64,000 nt of DNA, from NCBI RefSeq assembly GCF_001425745.1, contig NZ_LMDF01000010.1, positions 1-64,000 on the forward strand, in the 5' to 3' direction. This document shows, in pieces, positions 50,616 to 59,254 of the stretch. Each line of letters starts with the position of its first letter. Position 1 is the stretch's first letter. The stretch comes from Caulobacter sp. Root343 (GTDB lineage: Bacteria; Pseudomonadota; Alphaproteobacteria; Caulobacterales; Caulobacteraceae). The position numbers were made by a program, and so were the translations under genes. The notes under the pieces were generated by a model. It was not told the DNA's origin. It did not search any database and worked only from the letters and a program-made list of their open reading frames with translations.

Positions 50616-53582
50616 ATGCATCGCAACACCTATCGTCTCCGCCGCGGCCTGATGGCCACGGCCGCCTGTCTCGTCCTGTCCGCGGCGGTCCCGGCCCTCG
50701 CCGCGCCGCTCGTCCCGTCCGAGGCCTCCAGGGCCTACGATCTCAAAAGCCAGCCCCTGGCCAAGGCCCTGTCGGAAGTGGCCCGTGTCAGCGGCCGCCA
50801 AGTGGTGGTCTCCTCGAGCCTGGTGCGCGGCAAGACCGCGCCGGCGCTGCAGGGCCGCTACACCGCCGACGAGGCCTATGCGGCCCTGCTTTCCGGCTCG
50901 GGCCTGAAGATCACCCCGGTCGGAGCGACCCTGGTCGTCCAGCCGCTGCGCGGGGACACACCCGCGACGGGGGAGCCCCAGGCCGGCGACGCTGAAGTCC
51001 TTTCCGAACTCGTCGTCACCGGCACCCGCATTCGGGGCGAGGCCCCCGTCGGTTCGACGCTGATCTCGATCACGCGCAAGGATATCGACGCCAGCGGTTA
51101 CGCCTCGACCCAGGAACTGCTGCAGGCCCTGCCGCAGAACTACGCCGGGGGGGCCTCCGAGGGCGCGGCGTCCCTGAGTTCGCGCAATGGCGCGGCGTTC
51201 AACGGCGGCTTCGGCACCGGGGTCAATCTTCGCGGCCTGGGCAACACCTCCACCCTCGTCCTGATCAACGGCGATCGGCCGGCGATGGGGGGCGTCGCCG
51301 GCAGCTTCGCCGATCTGTCGCTGATCCCCTCGACGGCGATCGACCACATCGAGGCGCTGGCCGATGGGGCCTCGGCTCTCTACGGATCCGACGCCGTCGC
51401 CGGCGTGGTCAACATCGTCCTGCGCGACCGCCTCGACGGCGGAGAGGCCCGGATGCGATATGGCACCGCGGACGGCGACTTCAGCGAAGTGCAGGCCTCG
51501 GTGATGCGCGGGAGGGTCTGGGAGCGCGGCTACCTGACGTTCGCCTATGAATATCTGCGCCGCGGCCGGCTGGCGGCCGATGATCGCGCGTTCGCTCGCG
51601 AAGACCTCCGCCCGTTCGGAGGCCTTGATCGACGTACGGGCTACGCCAGTCCCGGAACGATCGTGGCGGGTGGCCGCAACTTCGCGATTCCCGCCGGCCA
51701 AAACGGCGTCGGCCTGACCGCCGCGCGGCTCGGCGCCGATCAGGTCAACCGCACCGACGCGCGGCTGGGCGCCGACATCCTTCCGCGCCAGACACGGCAG
51801 TCGATCTATCTCTCGGGCGGTGTCGATCTGGACGCCTCGACGACGCTGTCGGCGCGTATCCTGGGCGCCGATCGCCGCTACGATCTTCGCCGAACGCCGA
51901 CCTGGGCCAGCCAGGTCACCGTGCCTGTCAGCAACCCGTTCTACGTCGACCCGCTCGGCGCACGACAGCCGGTGCGGGTTCAGTACCGCTTCGCCGACGA
52001 CCTCGGCGCCGAACGCAGCCGAGGCCACATCAGCGCGGTCAACGGCGGCGCGGACCTGACGCGGCGGATCGGGACCTGGTCGGTGACCGGGTCCGCGGGT
52101 TACGGCCGCGAGGAGGACGTGACCGGCGGCCGCAACATCGTCAACACCTATCGCCTGAACCTGGCCCTCGCCGACACCAATCCCGCCACCGCCTACAATC
52201 TCTTCGGCGGTCCACGGTCCACCCATCCTTCCACGATCGATGCGATCCGGGGCTGGACCAAGGGCCGGGGCCTCTACACGGTGTGGACGGCCGGCCTGAA
52301 AGGCGATGGCGAACTCTTCGACCTGCCGGCCGGCCCCTTGAAGCTCGCGGTCGGGTACGAGCATCGCAGCGAGCGCTATCGGAACACCTCGATCACCTAC
52401 CAGACGACCGCCGACCAGCGGGTCTCGCCGGTGGACTATCCGGGCGTGCGGCGCATCGAGGCGGTCTATGGCGAGTTGCGCGCGCCCCTGATCGGCGAGG
52501 GCCAGGCCATACCAGGCGTCCATCGCCTGGATCTGTCGCTGGCCGGTCGTATCGAGGACTACAGCGACTTCGGGCGCACCTCGAACCCCAAGATCGGCGT
52601 CAATCTTGAGACCATCGCGGGTCTCACGCTGAAGGGAGCCTATGGGACCTCATTCCGGGCGCCGAGCTTCCAGGATCAGCGTCTCGGTCCTGGCCTGATC
52701 CAATACTTCCCGTTCGCGGTCATCGACCCCAAGTCGCCGACGGGGAAGACGAACGTCCTCTTCCTGCTCGGCAATACGCCGGGGATCCAGCCCGAGCGCG
52801 CCAAGACCTGGACGGCGGGCTTGGAGTGGCGACCGCCCGCCGCGCAGGGCCTTCGACTGAACGCCGGCTATTTCCGCGTGGAGTACAGCGATCGCATCGG
52901 CGCGCCCAACGCCGGCGCCCTCAACATGCTGATCAATCGCGACCTATATCGCGGCCAGTTGAACGAGACGCCCAGCGCCGGCGAGATCGCCGGCTACTAC
53001 GCCTCACCCTATCTTTCGAACACCTCGGGCATCGCCGCCGCCGACATCAAGGCGATCGCCAACGCCCGCACCCAGAACCTGTCCTCGCTGGTTCAGGACG
53101 GCATCGACCTCGATTTGGCGTGGCAAGGCCGCCTGCGCGGCGATCCTGTGGGTCTCGGTGTCTCGGGCAGCTACACCTTCCGCGTCGACAAGCGCTTCAC
53201 GGCCGGCTCCCCATCCACGGACCAGGTCGACACCGTGGGCAATCCCTTGAAGCTACGGGTGCGGGGACGCGGGTCGTGGTCGCACGGTCCATGGGACCTG
53301 GCCGCCGCCGTCAACGTCGCTGGCGGCTACACGAACCAGACCGTATCGCCCGCGCGATCGGTCTCAAGCTGGACGACCGTCGACCTGAACGTCAGCTACC
53401 GGCTTCCCGAGCAAGACGGCCTCTGGTCAGGCGTGCGACTGACGCTTTCGGCCAGCAACCTGTTCGACAAGGATCCGCCCTTCGTCGAGAGCGTGACGCC
53501 CTCAAGCGCGATCGGCTTCGACACCGACAACGCCTCGGCCATAGGTCGCGTCGTGGCGGTGACGGTGATCAAGCCATGGTGA
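50616..53582 (+). CDS. TonB-dependent receptor with STN signalling domain (lasso-peptide uptake/sensing)
   Basis: A 988-residue receptor; ATG 50616 is preferred over TTG 50604. After the signal (LMATAACLVLSAAVPALAAP) comes an STN domain (YDLKSQPLAKALSEVARVSGRQVVV), which contacts FecR, then a TonB box (SELVVTGTRI), plug (GYASTQELLQALPQNYAGG, STLVLINGDRPAMGG, ALYGSDAVAGVVNIVLRDR) and a beta-barrel ending VVAVTVIKPW. It overlaps the isopeptidase start by 7 bases, tying it to lasso-peptide use. The perfect palindrome TTTGGGGCCCCAAA (50603-50616) covers the start-codon region and may restrain translation. Confidence 0.92.
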   Translation: MHRNTYRLRRGLMATAACLVLSAAVPALAAPLVPSEASRAYDLKSQPLAKALSEVARVSGRQVVVSSSLVRGKTAPALQGRYTADEAYAALLSGSGLKITPVGATLVVQPLRGDTPATGEPQAGDAEVLSELVVTGTRIRGEAPVGSTLISITRKDIDASGYASTQELLQALPQNYAGGASEGAASLSSRNGAAFNGGFGTGVNLRGLGNTSTLVLINGDRPAMGGVAGSFADLSLIPSTAIDHIEALADGASALYGSDAVAGVVNIVLRDRLDGGEARMRYGTADGDFSEVQASVMRGRVWERGYLTFAYEYLRRGRLAADDRAFAREDLRPFGGLDRRTGYASPGTIVAGGRNFAIPAGQNGVGLTAARLGADQVNRTDARLGADILPRQTRQSIYLSGGVDLDASTTLSARILGADRRYDLRRTPTWASQVTVPVSNPFYVDPLGARQPVRVQYRFADDLGAERSRGHISAVNGGADLTRRIGTWSVTGSAGYGREEDVTGGRNIVNTYRLNLALADTNPATAYNLFGGPRSTHPSTIDAIRGWTKGRGLYTVWTAGLKGDGELFDLPAGPLKLAVGYEHRSERYRNTSITYQTTADQRVSPVDYPGVRRIEAVYGELRAPLIGEGQAIPGVHRLDLSLAGRIEDYSDFGRTSNPKIGVNLETIAGLTLKGAYGTSFRAPSFQDQRLGPGLIQYFPFAVIDPKSPTGKTNVLFLLGNTPGIQPERAKTWTAGLEWRPPAAQGLRLNAGYFRVEYSDRIGAPNAGALNMLINRDLYRGQLNETPSAGEIAGYYASPYLSNTSGIAAADIKAIANARTQNLSSLVQDGIDLDLAWQGRLRGDPVGLGVSGSYTFRVDKRFTAGSPSTDQVDTVGNPLKLRVRGRGSWSHGPWDLAAAVNVAGGYTNQTVSPARSVSSWTTVDLNVSYRLPEQDGLWSGVRLTLSASNLFDKDPPFVESVTPSSAIGFDTDNASAIGRVVAVTVIKPW

Positions 53583-55603
53583 CCGGCCTTCTTATAGGCC
53601 TGGCCATCGCGGCGTCGCCGCCCTCGCCCTCGCCCTCGCCCTCGCTCCGCGACATGGTGGAGATGCGTGTGTTGTCGAGCGTGTCTGTTTCGTCGGACGA
53701 GCGCTGGGTCGTCTATCGACAGGAAGACGGGTCGGTCGCCGAAAACAGGCGGCGCCTGTCGTGGTGGGCCGCGCCAACGGATGGGTCTCGACCGGCGCGC
53801 AAGATCGCCGACGGCGGCGCGCCGATCTGGACCGACGCGGGTCCCGCGACCCCCGAGATCCCGCAATGGACGTCGGACGGGCGCTGGTTCTACTTCCGGG
53901 CCGTCACCGATAACGGCGCCCAGCTCTGGCGCGCCAGCCCCGACGACGGTCAGGTCGAGCAGGTCACGCGCGACGCCGCCGACATCGAGGCCTTCATCGT
54001 CGGCAAGACCGATATCGCCTGGCGTGTTGGTCCCACCCGCCAGGCCATTCTGGAGGCCGAGCGCGACGAGTACGATCGTGGCGTGCGGATCGACGGCGCG
54101 GTCGATCCGTCCCAGAACCTGTTCGACGCGGTCGACGTCAACGGCCGTTTCGCCGCCCAACGGCTGGCTGGCCAGTGGTTCGCGCGACGGAGCGTGCTCG
54201 GCCCCGCGCCAAGGTTCTTCAATGCGGCGCTCGACGGGCGATCGGTCGAGCCGCTCGCGGCCCCTGACGCCAAGGCCAAGGGGCTGCCCGCCGCCAACGT
54301 GCCGCCGGCGCTATTCTCGGGGCCGCCAGACGTCGGCGCGACCTCTCCGACGGGCCGGCTTTCCATACGACGCTCCAGGGACGGCGACGCGACGGTGGAG
54401 GTCCTGCGCCCTTCCGGCGCGGAGCCGATCGCCTGTCAGCATCGACTCTGTTCGGGAAAGATCGTCGCGGGCATGTGGCGGCCTGGATCCGATGTCGTGG
54501 TGCTCACGCGCCAGGAACCCGGTTATCGGCAAGCGCTGCTGACATGGGACGTCGCACATGGGCGCTTCCGCGAACTCACGGGAAGCCAGGGTCTGTTGGG
54601 CGGCGGACTTACCGAGACCGCGCCCTGCGCCCTGACCCGCTCACGCGCCTTTTGCGTCGTGGCGTCGCCGACGACGCCGCCGCGTCTCGAGTCGATCGAT
54701 CTGGACACCGGGGGTCGCACGATCGTCGCGGCTCCCAACACCGGGCTGCGGCTCGGCGAGGACATCACACCCGAGCCGCTCGCCTGGACCGACGCCGACG
54801 GCCACGCGTTCACGGGCGTCTTCTTTCCCGCCCAGGCCAACGGTCATGACAATCGACCGCCCCTCTTTTTAACCTACTATCTTTGCCAAGGGTTCGTGCT
54901 TGGCGGCACAGGCGACGAGTGGCCGCTTCGCGCCTTGGCCGCGTCTGGGATCGCGAGTCTCTGTGTCAACAAGACGGGCGCGCCCGCCGAGAAGCAGGAC
55001 TCCGTCGCCAACTACAACGTGGCGCTGTCGGGCATTCGCACGATCGTTGGCCGTCTCGCCGACGCGGGCCGTGTGGATCGGACGCGCATCGGCATGGGCG
55101 GACTGAGCTTCGGGAGCGAGGTGGCGATGTGGGTGGCCACCGAGTCCGATCTTCTCCGAGCGGTCTCGATCAGCACCCCACAGCTTGAGCCGGCCTATTA
55201 CTGGATCCACGGTGTCGCCGGGCGACACAACCACGAGCCCCTGAAGATCGCGTGGGGGCTGGGCGATCCGGCGCAGACAGCCGAACGTTGGAAGCTGGTG
55301 TCGCCAGCCCTGAAGACCGATCGGATCCACGCCGCCGTGCTCATGCAGATGTCGGAACAGGAATATGGCATCGGCCCGGAGCTGCTGGCCCGGCTCTCCA
55401 ACAGCGCCACCCCCTTCGAGGCCTACGTCTTCGCGCACGAACCGCACATCAAGATCCAGCCGCGCCACAAGTTGGCCGTCTACCAGCGGAATCTCGATTG
55501 GTTTCGCTTCTGGTTGCAGGGTCGAGAAGATCCCGATCCCGCCAAGACGGACCAATACGCGCGCTGGGAAGCGATGCGCGTGCGGGCGGACACTGCCCGC
55601 TAG
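53576..55603 (+). CDS. Lasso peptide isopeptidase
   Basis: A 675-residue prolyl-oligopeptidase-fold enzyme that in known systems cleaves the lasso isopeptide bond. ATG 53576 overlaps the receptor stop. A hydrophobic N-terminus followed by SPSPSPSPS (a run of CCTCGC-type hexamers) suggests export or a lipid-free signal. A beta-propeller (VSVSSDERWVVYRQEDGSV onward) precedes the alpha/beta hydrolase with Ser511 (GMGGLSFGSE), Glu594 or Glu596 (MQMSEQEYG) and His624 (HEPHIK). A Glu in place of the usual Asp, and the Ser-to-Glu spacing, match the AtxE2-type triad (from memory). Its TAG stop shares CTAG with the stop of the convergent cyclase gene. Confidence 0.9.
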   Translation: MVTGLLIGLAIAASPPSPSPSPSLRDMVEMRVLSSVSVSSDERWVVYRQEDGSVAENRRRLSWWAAPTDGSRPARKIADGGAPIWTDAGPATPEIPQWTSDGRWFYFRAVTDNGAQLWRASPDDGQVEQVTRDAADIEAFIVGKTDIAWRVGPTRQAILEAERDEYDRGVRIDGAVDPSQNLFDAVDVNGRFAAQRLAGQWFARRSVLGPAPRFFNAALDGRSVEPLAAPDAKAKGLPAANVPPALFSGPPDVGATSPTGRLSIRRSRDGDATVEVLRPSGAEPIACQHRLCSGKIVAGMWRPGSDVVVLTRQEPGYRQALLTWDVAHGRFRELTGSQGLLGGGLTETAPCALTRSRAFCVVASPTTPPRLESIDLDTGGRTIVAAPNTGLRLGEDITPEPLAWTDADGHAFTGVFFPAQANGHDNRPPLFLTYYLCQGFVLGGTGDEWPLRALAASGIASLCVNKTGAPAEKQDSVANYNVALSGIRTIVGRLADAGRVDRTRIGMGGLSFGSEVAMWVATESDLLRAVSISTPQLEPAYYWIHGVAGRHNHEPLKIAWGLGDPAQTAERWKLVSPALKTDRIHAAVLMQMSEQEYGIGPELLARLSNSATPFEAYVFAHEPHIKIQPRHKLAVYQRNLDWFRFWLQGREDPDPAKTDQYARWEAMRVRADTAR

Positions 55604-57321
55604 GACCAGCTGCGCGCCCAGGACTCGACGTCCGCGATCTGGAGGACACGGAAGAAATCCGACCCTTTCGGCGGGCCCGTCTCCTCGAGCGCCCGCCGAA
55701 TGCTCGCGGTATCGATCAGCCCGGCTTGGTCGAGCCGGCCGCCAAGAAGATGCTCGGCCAGCTTGGGCCTGGCGGCCTCGAACGCTGGACCCGCGAAGCC
55801 CGACAGGTTTCCCTTCGCTCGTCGATCGATGACGATGGCCGGGAGGCGCGCCTTGAAGGCTTGGCGCGCGACCGCGCGATCCTGGCCGCCGCCAATCCAC
55901 GTCCAACTCGGGATCGATAGGCAAAGCTCGACGATCGGCAGCGAGAGGAGCGGGGTCAGGATCGGCGCCTGAGACGCGCGCGGAAAGCCATCGAGATAGT
56001 TCTGCACCGCCATGAGCCCGCGGACATGATCGATCTTCCCGGGAAGGACCCCGGCTGGCGGATCCAGCCACGGGTGGTCCTCAAGCAAGATCGCCGTCGC
56101 CGGTCCCGCCAAAAATCGCGTGTCCGATCTCCAGGTCAGCGTCGCCGGCGTCAGCGCGCGGCGAATCGATAGCCTCGCGGCCTTCCAGACGCTGCAGCCA
56201 TGCAAGCGCGCGAGATCCTTGACCGCCGTGGACCAGGTTCCAATGGCGCCGCCACGCAGTGCATCGGCGGCGGGACCCGAGCCATGGGTGTTGAAGAAGA
56301 CATTGTCGCCGCCACCGCCGGACACGAACGCGTCGACGCCGAGCTCGCTGGCCTGCACCGTCAGGGCCTCGTCCCAAGCGCCGAGCAGGGCATGAGCGCT
56401 CGGCCTGGGTCGCCGGAGCTTGGGCGGCGCGACCAGGTCAAGGTCGCGCGGGGAGAGCGCGATCTCCTGCAGGGGAAGGCCCAGGCGCTCGGTCACGGCG
56501 CGCGCGAACAGCCGCTCGTCGCCATCGGGCGACGGCGAGATCATGTTGACGCAAATCACCTGGGTGGGCGTGTCCCACAACGACGCGGCGAGGATCGACG
56601 AATCCAGACCGCCCGACAGCTCGAGGAGGACCTGCCGCCTTCCTTCGACGCAGGTCCTGACACAGGCCCGCACCTCGCGTTCAAGCATGGCGGCCGCGTC
56701 GTTCGGGACCATAGGGCGCACGTAGTCCCACGGCGACCACAGGCTCTCCTCGACCGGCCGCCGCCCAGGGCGGAGGGTCAGCCGCGCACCGGACGTGACC
56801 TCGGTCACGCCCAGGAAGCCCGTCCGCCTCGACCGGTGGAAGGGATAGGCCAGGAAGTGAGCGACGAAGGACCAGTCGATGCGCGGCGACAACAAGCCGG
56901 CGTCGATCAAAAGACCGACATCGGTCGCGGCGATCCATGTGTCGCCGAGGTCGACCAGATAGATGGTGAGCGCCGCAAAAGGGGCTCGGACAAGGCGTAC
57001 GAGCCCACCTTCGCCAGCAATGACGCCGAGGTAGTCTCCCCAATACTCTCGAACAAGCCGCTCGCCCTTCGAGCGGACGATCGCTTCGCCATCGGCGTCG
57101 GTCATGCTGGCGATCCGATGGTGGTCTCGCCGCGCGAAGAGATCGCCGAAGACGCCGCCCCGTCCTTCTCCAAGTCGAACTCGAGGTGCGGTGTTCGCCA
57201 CCACAATGAAGCCGTCGCCGCGCATCTGGCATCGCAGTTCGGTTTGGCGAGCCAGCTTGGCCTCGATTTCGACGAGCGTCTCGGGCGACCCGGAGCTGGC
57301 GACGACGAGATCCAAGGCCAT
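55600..57321 (-). CDS. Lasso cyclase (asparagine synthetase-like, protein C)
   Basis: A 573-residue ATP-dependent macrolactam synthetase. ATG 57321 overlaps the B stop (TGATG); a GTG at 57324 is the alternative. The N-terminal part resembles a degenerate class II amidotransferase domain without the Cys nucleophile. The synthetase part has the pyrophosphatase loop SGGLDSS (236-242) and AFVSGGGGDNVFF. It activates the core Asp/Glu side chain by adenylation and joins it to Gly1. Together with B and the precursors it forms one coupled operon. Confidence 0.92.
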   Translation of the reverse strand: MALDLVVASSGSPETLVEIEAKLARQTELRCQMRGDGFIVVANTAPRVRLGEGRGGVFGDLFARRDHHRIASMTDADGEAIVRSKGERLVREYWGDYLGVIAGEGGLVRLVRAPFAALTIYLVDLGDTWIAATDVGLLIDAGLLSPRIDWSFVAHFLAYPFHRSRRTGFLGVTEVTSGARLTLRPGRRPVEESLWSPWDYVRPMVPNDAAAMLEREVRACVRTCVEGRRQVLLELSGGLDSSILAASLWDTPTQVICVNMISPSPDGDERLFARAVTERLGLPLQEIALSPRDLDLVAPPKLRRPRPSAHALLGAWDEALTVQASELGVDAFVSGGGGDNVFFNTHGSGPAADALRGGAIGTWSTAVKDLARLHGCSVWKAARLSIRRALTPATLTWRSDTRFLAGPATAILLEDHPWLDPPAGVLPGKIDHVRGLMAVQNYLDGFPRASQAPILTPLLSLPIVELCLSIPSWTWIGGGQDRAVARQAFKARLPAIVIDRRAKGNLSGFAGPAFEAARPKLAEHLLGGRLDQAGLIDTASIRRALEETGPPKGSDFFRVLQIADVESWARSWS

Positions 57322-57971
57322 CACACGACCATGATCGGCAGGCGGGGCGACACTCGGTCTAGCACGTCGTTGAGAACTTGATCACCCCGTTGAAGCCAGC
57401 AGTGCGCCGAGAACGGACTTGGCGTCACCCCGAAAACCAGGTTGGCGTCGTCGCCGTGGCGACCCAGGAAGTCGAGCAGGGCGATCGAATCGAGAAGACA
57501 ATTGGCCTTGATCGGCACATAGGGCCTATGGCGAAGGAATCGCGCGTGAAGATCGGCGGTTCGGTTAGGATCCGCCGTGGTCGCCCCGCTTCGCCGCCGC
57601 TTGAGATCGGCGATGATCAGGGTCAGCGCATCGTGTCTCAGCCGGCGATAGGTGCGCCACACGTGCCTGGTCACGGCCAACCCGTCTCCAAGACGAAACG
57701 GCGCCTCCTTCTGGATCGTCAGGTCACGCCGCGCCGCCTCGATAGGGGTGCGCGGCGTCGGTCGGGCGCTCGAGCGCACCAGCAGCCCCTGACCCGCGAG
57801 CGCATCGAGCGCATCCTGCAGTTCCGGCGCGCGCTCGCCGCGTACGAAAGCGTCGAACGCTTCCGCCAGTCGGGCGGAGACGGTGAAGTATCGGTTGCGC
57901 GCGACGTCCAGAAAGATGGGTCTGCCGGCGCTGAAGCAGTAGGCGATGTGATCGGGGACCACGAACTCCAT
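57321..57971 (-). CDS. Lasso leader-binding and protease protein (fused B1-B2)
   Basis: A 216-residue two-domain protein. Residues 1-75 (FVVPDHIAYCFSAGRPIFLD, RNRYFTVSARLAEAFDAFVRG) are a PqqD-like RRE that binds the leader peptide. The C-terminal half is a transglutaminase-like protease with Cys158 (IKANCLLDS), His190 (SAHCWLQ) and Asp202 (LNDVLDR), which removes the leader after the -1 residue. Fusion of the two domains is usual for proteobacterial lasso systems. It starts 45 bases after the second precursor gene. Confidence 0.92.
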   Translation of the reverse strand: MEFVVPDHIAYCFSAGRPIFLDVARNRYFTVSARLAEAFDAFVRGERAPELQDALDALAGQGLLVRSSARPTPRTPIEAARRDLTIQKEAPFRLGDGLAVTRHVWRTYRRLRHDALTLIIADLKRRRSGATTADPNRTADLHARFLRHRPYVPIKANCLLDSIALLDFLGRHGDDANLVFGVTPSPFSAHCWLQRGDQVLNDVLDRVSPRLPIMVV

Positions 57972-58016
57972 GGCTCGCTCCGGCGGGGCGTCCCCGAAGG
58001 GACGCCGGATGGAAAA

Positions 58017-58148
58017 CTAATCGTCGGACAGGCCGGCGTGCGGCTGAAGGTCGAAGCCTTCGATGTCGACGCCCATCATGCCCTTGGTCACCTCGGTCAC
58101 CGCGCCAAGGTCGATCAGGTCGACCAGATCTTCGTCGTGCTTTTCCAT
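58017..58148 (-). CDS. Lasso precursor peptide A1
   Basis: A 43-residue peptide too short for routine gene calling; GGAGAG precedes ATG 58148. Leader: MEKHDEDLVDLIDLG, AVTEVTK, with the required Thr at position -2. Predicted core of 21 residues: GMMGVDIEGF then DLQPHAGLSDD. Gly1 and Glu8 should form an 8-residue ring, leaving a 13-residue tail. It shares the IEGFxLQPxAGxSD frame with the second precursor. The core is not one I recognise. Confidence 0.88.
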   Translation of the reverse strand: MEKHDEDLVDLIDLGAVTEVTKGMMGVDIEGFDLQPHAGLSDD

Positions 58149-58204
58149 GGATGCTCTCCAGACAACGGGGGGATGCCCCTCCACGCGGACGGGCATCGAT
58201 CGAC

Positions 58205-58339
58205 CTATTCGTCGCTGATGCCGGCGCGCGGCTGCAGGACGAAGCCTTCGATCTCGGTGCCGTCGGGACCCTGGGTCTCGACGGTGACGGCGCCCAGGTC
58301 GATCAGGGCGTCTTCGATGTGGTCTTCGATCCGTTCCAT
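58205..58339 (-). CDS. Lasso precursor peptide A2
   Basis: A 44-residue peptide; AAGGAGA precedes ATG 58339. Leader: MERIEDHIEDALIDLG, AVTVETQ, again with Thr at -2. Predicted core of 21 residues: GPDGTEIEGF then VLQPRAGISDE, with Gly1-Glu8 ring closure. It is the first gene of the operon (A2, A1, B, C). The two leaders share LIDLGAVT, so one B/C pair should process both. Confidence 0.88.
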   Translation of the reverse strand: MERIEDHIEDALIDLGAVTVETQGPDGTEIEGFVLQPRAGISDE

Positions 58340-58433
58340 GACGGTCTCCTTCTCTAAGTCACGCCCACCGTGACGGTTGTACGGTGCGACCGGAGGTGGA
58401 GAACTCCCAGGAAATAACGCCAGAATATTCCGA
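58340..58433 (-). promoter_or_regulatory. Promoter region of the lasso operon
   Basis: The 94-base gap between the GntR gene and precursor A2 holds an inverted repeat CACCGT-N9-ACGGTG near 58367-58390, close upstream of the A2 ribosome site. It may be an operator for the GntR protein or part of the promoter. Confidence 0.4.
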
Positions 58434-59069
58434 TTATTCCGCCGGCCGGCGCGGGTCGCGATCGCCGAGGCCATGGAGGCTGCGCACGAGCGCCGGCACC
58501 AGGCGCAGCCGTCTGCGATGATAGGTGACGATGGCTTGGCGCAGCGCGCCCGCCGACCCGATGGCCGCTAGGCGCCGCAGTTCCCGCGACTCTTCCAGAA
58601 ACTCGGGGATCACGTCGAGTTCGGCGCAGCGAGGACGATGCAACCGGTCGCTGGCCCCGGCCACGGCCCATTCCATCTCGACATTGGCGCTGCGCGCGGC
58701 CAGGCGAGCGAAGAGGTCTTCGAGGGCGGCGATCGGCCCGTCCCCGGCCGGCGGCTCGATGGGGATGGTCGGCTCGCCGCTGGCGGCCCGGGCGGCGTTG
58801 ACCAGCAGGGCGGCGTTCCACTGGTAGAGGTCCGACAGGTCCGGTTCGTTCATCCGCGGGACCAGGAAGCCTTCGCCGGGCAGGGCGGTCAGCAGCCGCT
58901 CGCCGACCAGGCGGTGCAGCGCCGCGCGCACCGGCGTGGCGCTGGCCCCGAACCGTCGGGCCAGGTCGGAGACGTCGATGCGCTCGCCGGGCCGCAGCGC
59001 GCCTTCGGACAGCAGGAAGGTCTTGATCGAGAGGTAGACGCGTTCACCGGTACCGGGCCGATCGATCAT
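58434..59069 (-). CDS. GntR family transcriptional regulator (FadR/FCD-like)
   Basis: A 211-residue regulator starting at ATG 59069. The winged helix (VYLSIKTFLLSEGALRPGERIDVSDLARRFGASATPVRAALHRLVGERLL in blocks) is typical of GntR, followed by a helical ligand domain (DLYQWNAALLVNAARAA, RLHRPRCAELDVIPEFLEES). It lies directly upstream of the lasso precursors on the same strand, so it may control the operon or itself. FCD metal-binding His residues are not obvious. Confidence 0.85.
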   Translation of the reverse strand: MIDRPGTGERVYLSIKTFLLSEGALRPGERIDVSDLARRFGASATPVRAALHRLVGERLLTALPGEGFLVPRMNEPDLSDLYQWNAALLVNAARAASGEPTIPIEPPAGDGPIAALEDLFARLAARSANVEMEWAVAGASDRLHRPRCAELDVIPEFLEESRELRRLAAIGSAGALRQAIVTYHRRRLRLVPALVRSLHGLGDRDPRRPAE

Positions 59070-59209
59070 CAGGCTCACTCCCTGGTCGCCACGCAACGCA
59101 GCACGCCGAAAGGCAGGCCGCCGGCGCCGGGACCTGTCGCGCCAGGTCCTGTCGTCCGGGGCCCGCCAAAGGGGCGAGAGGATGGAAGCAAGGATCGGTG
59201 CTGGCACCT

Positions 59210-59237
59210 CCCCGAAATTCACCCGTGAATTTTGGGG
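59210..59237 (-). terminator. Hairpin after radC
   Basis: CCCCGAAATTCA-cccg-TGAATTTTGGGG forms a 12-bp stem with one G-T pair, between the radC stop and the GntR start. No T run; it could be a terminator or an operator. Confidence 0.45.
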
Positions 59238-59254
59238 GATAGCTTTTCGCTGAC

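Noticed and set aside
50331..52523. 730-residue minus-strand frame under the lasso receptor
   Set aside because: Antisense shadow of the TonB receptor; no start context or domains.
53614..53646. CCTCGC hexamer run as a phase-variable switch
   Set aside because: Six-base units cannot change frame; they only vary the Ser-Pro number near the isopeptidase N-terminus.
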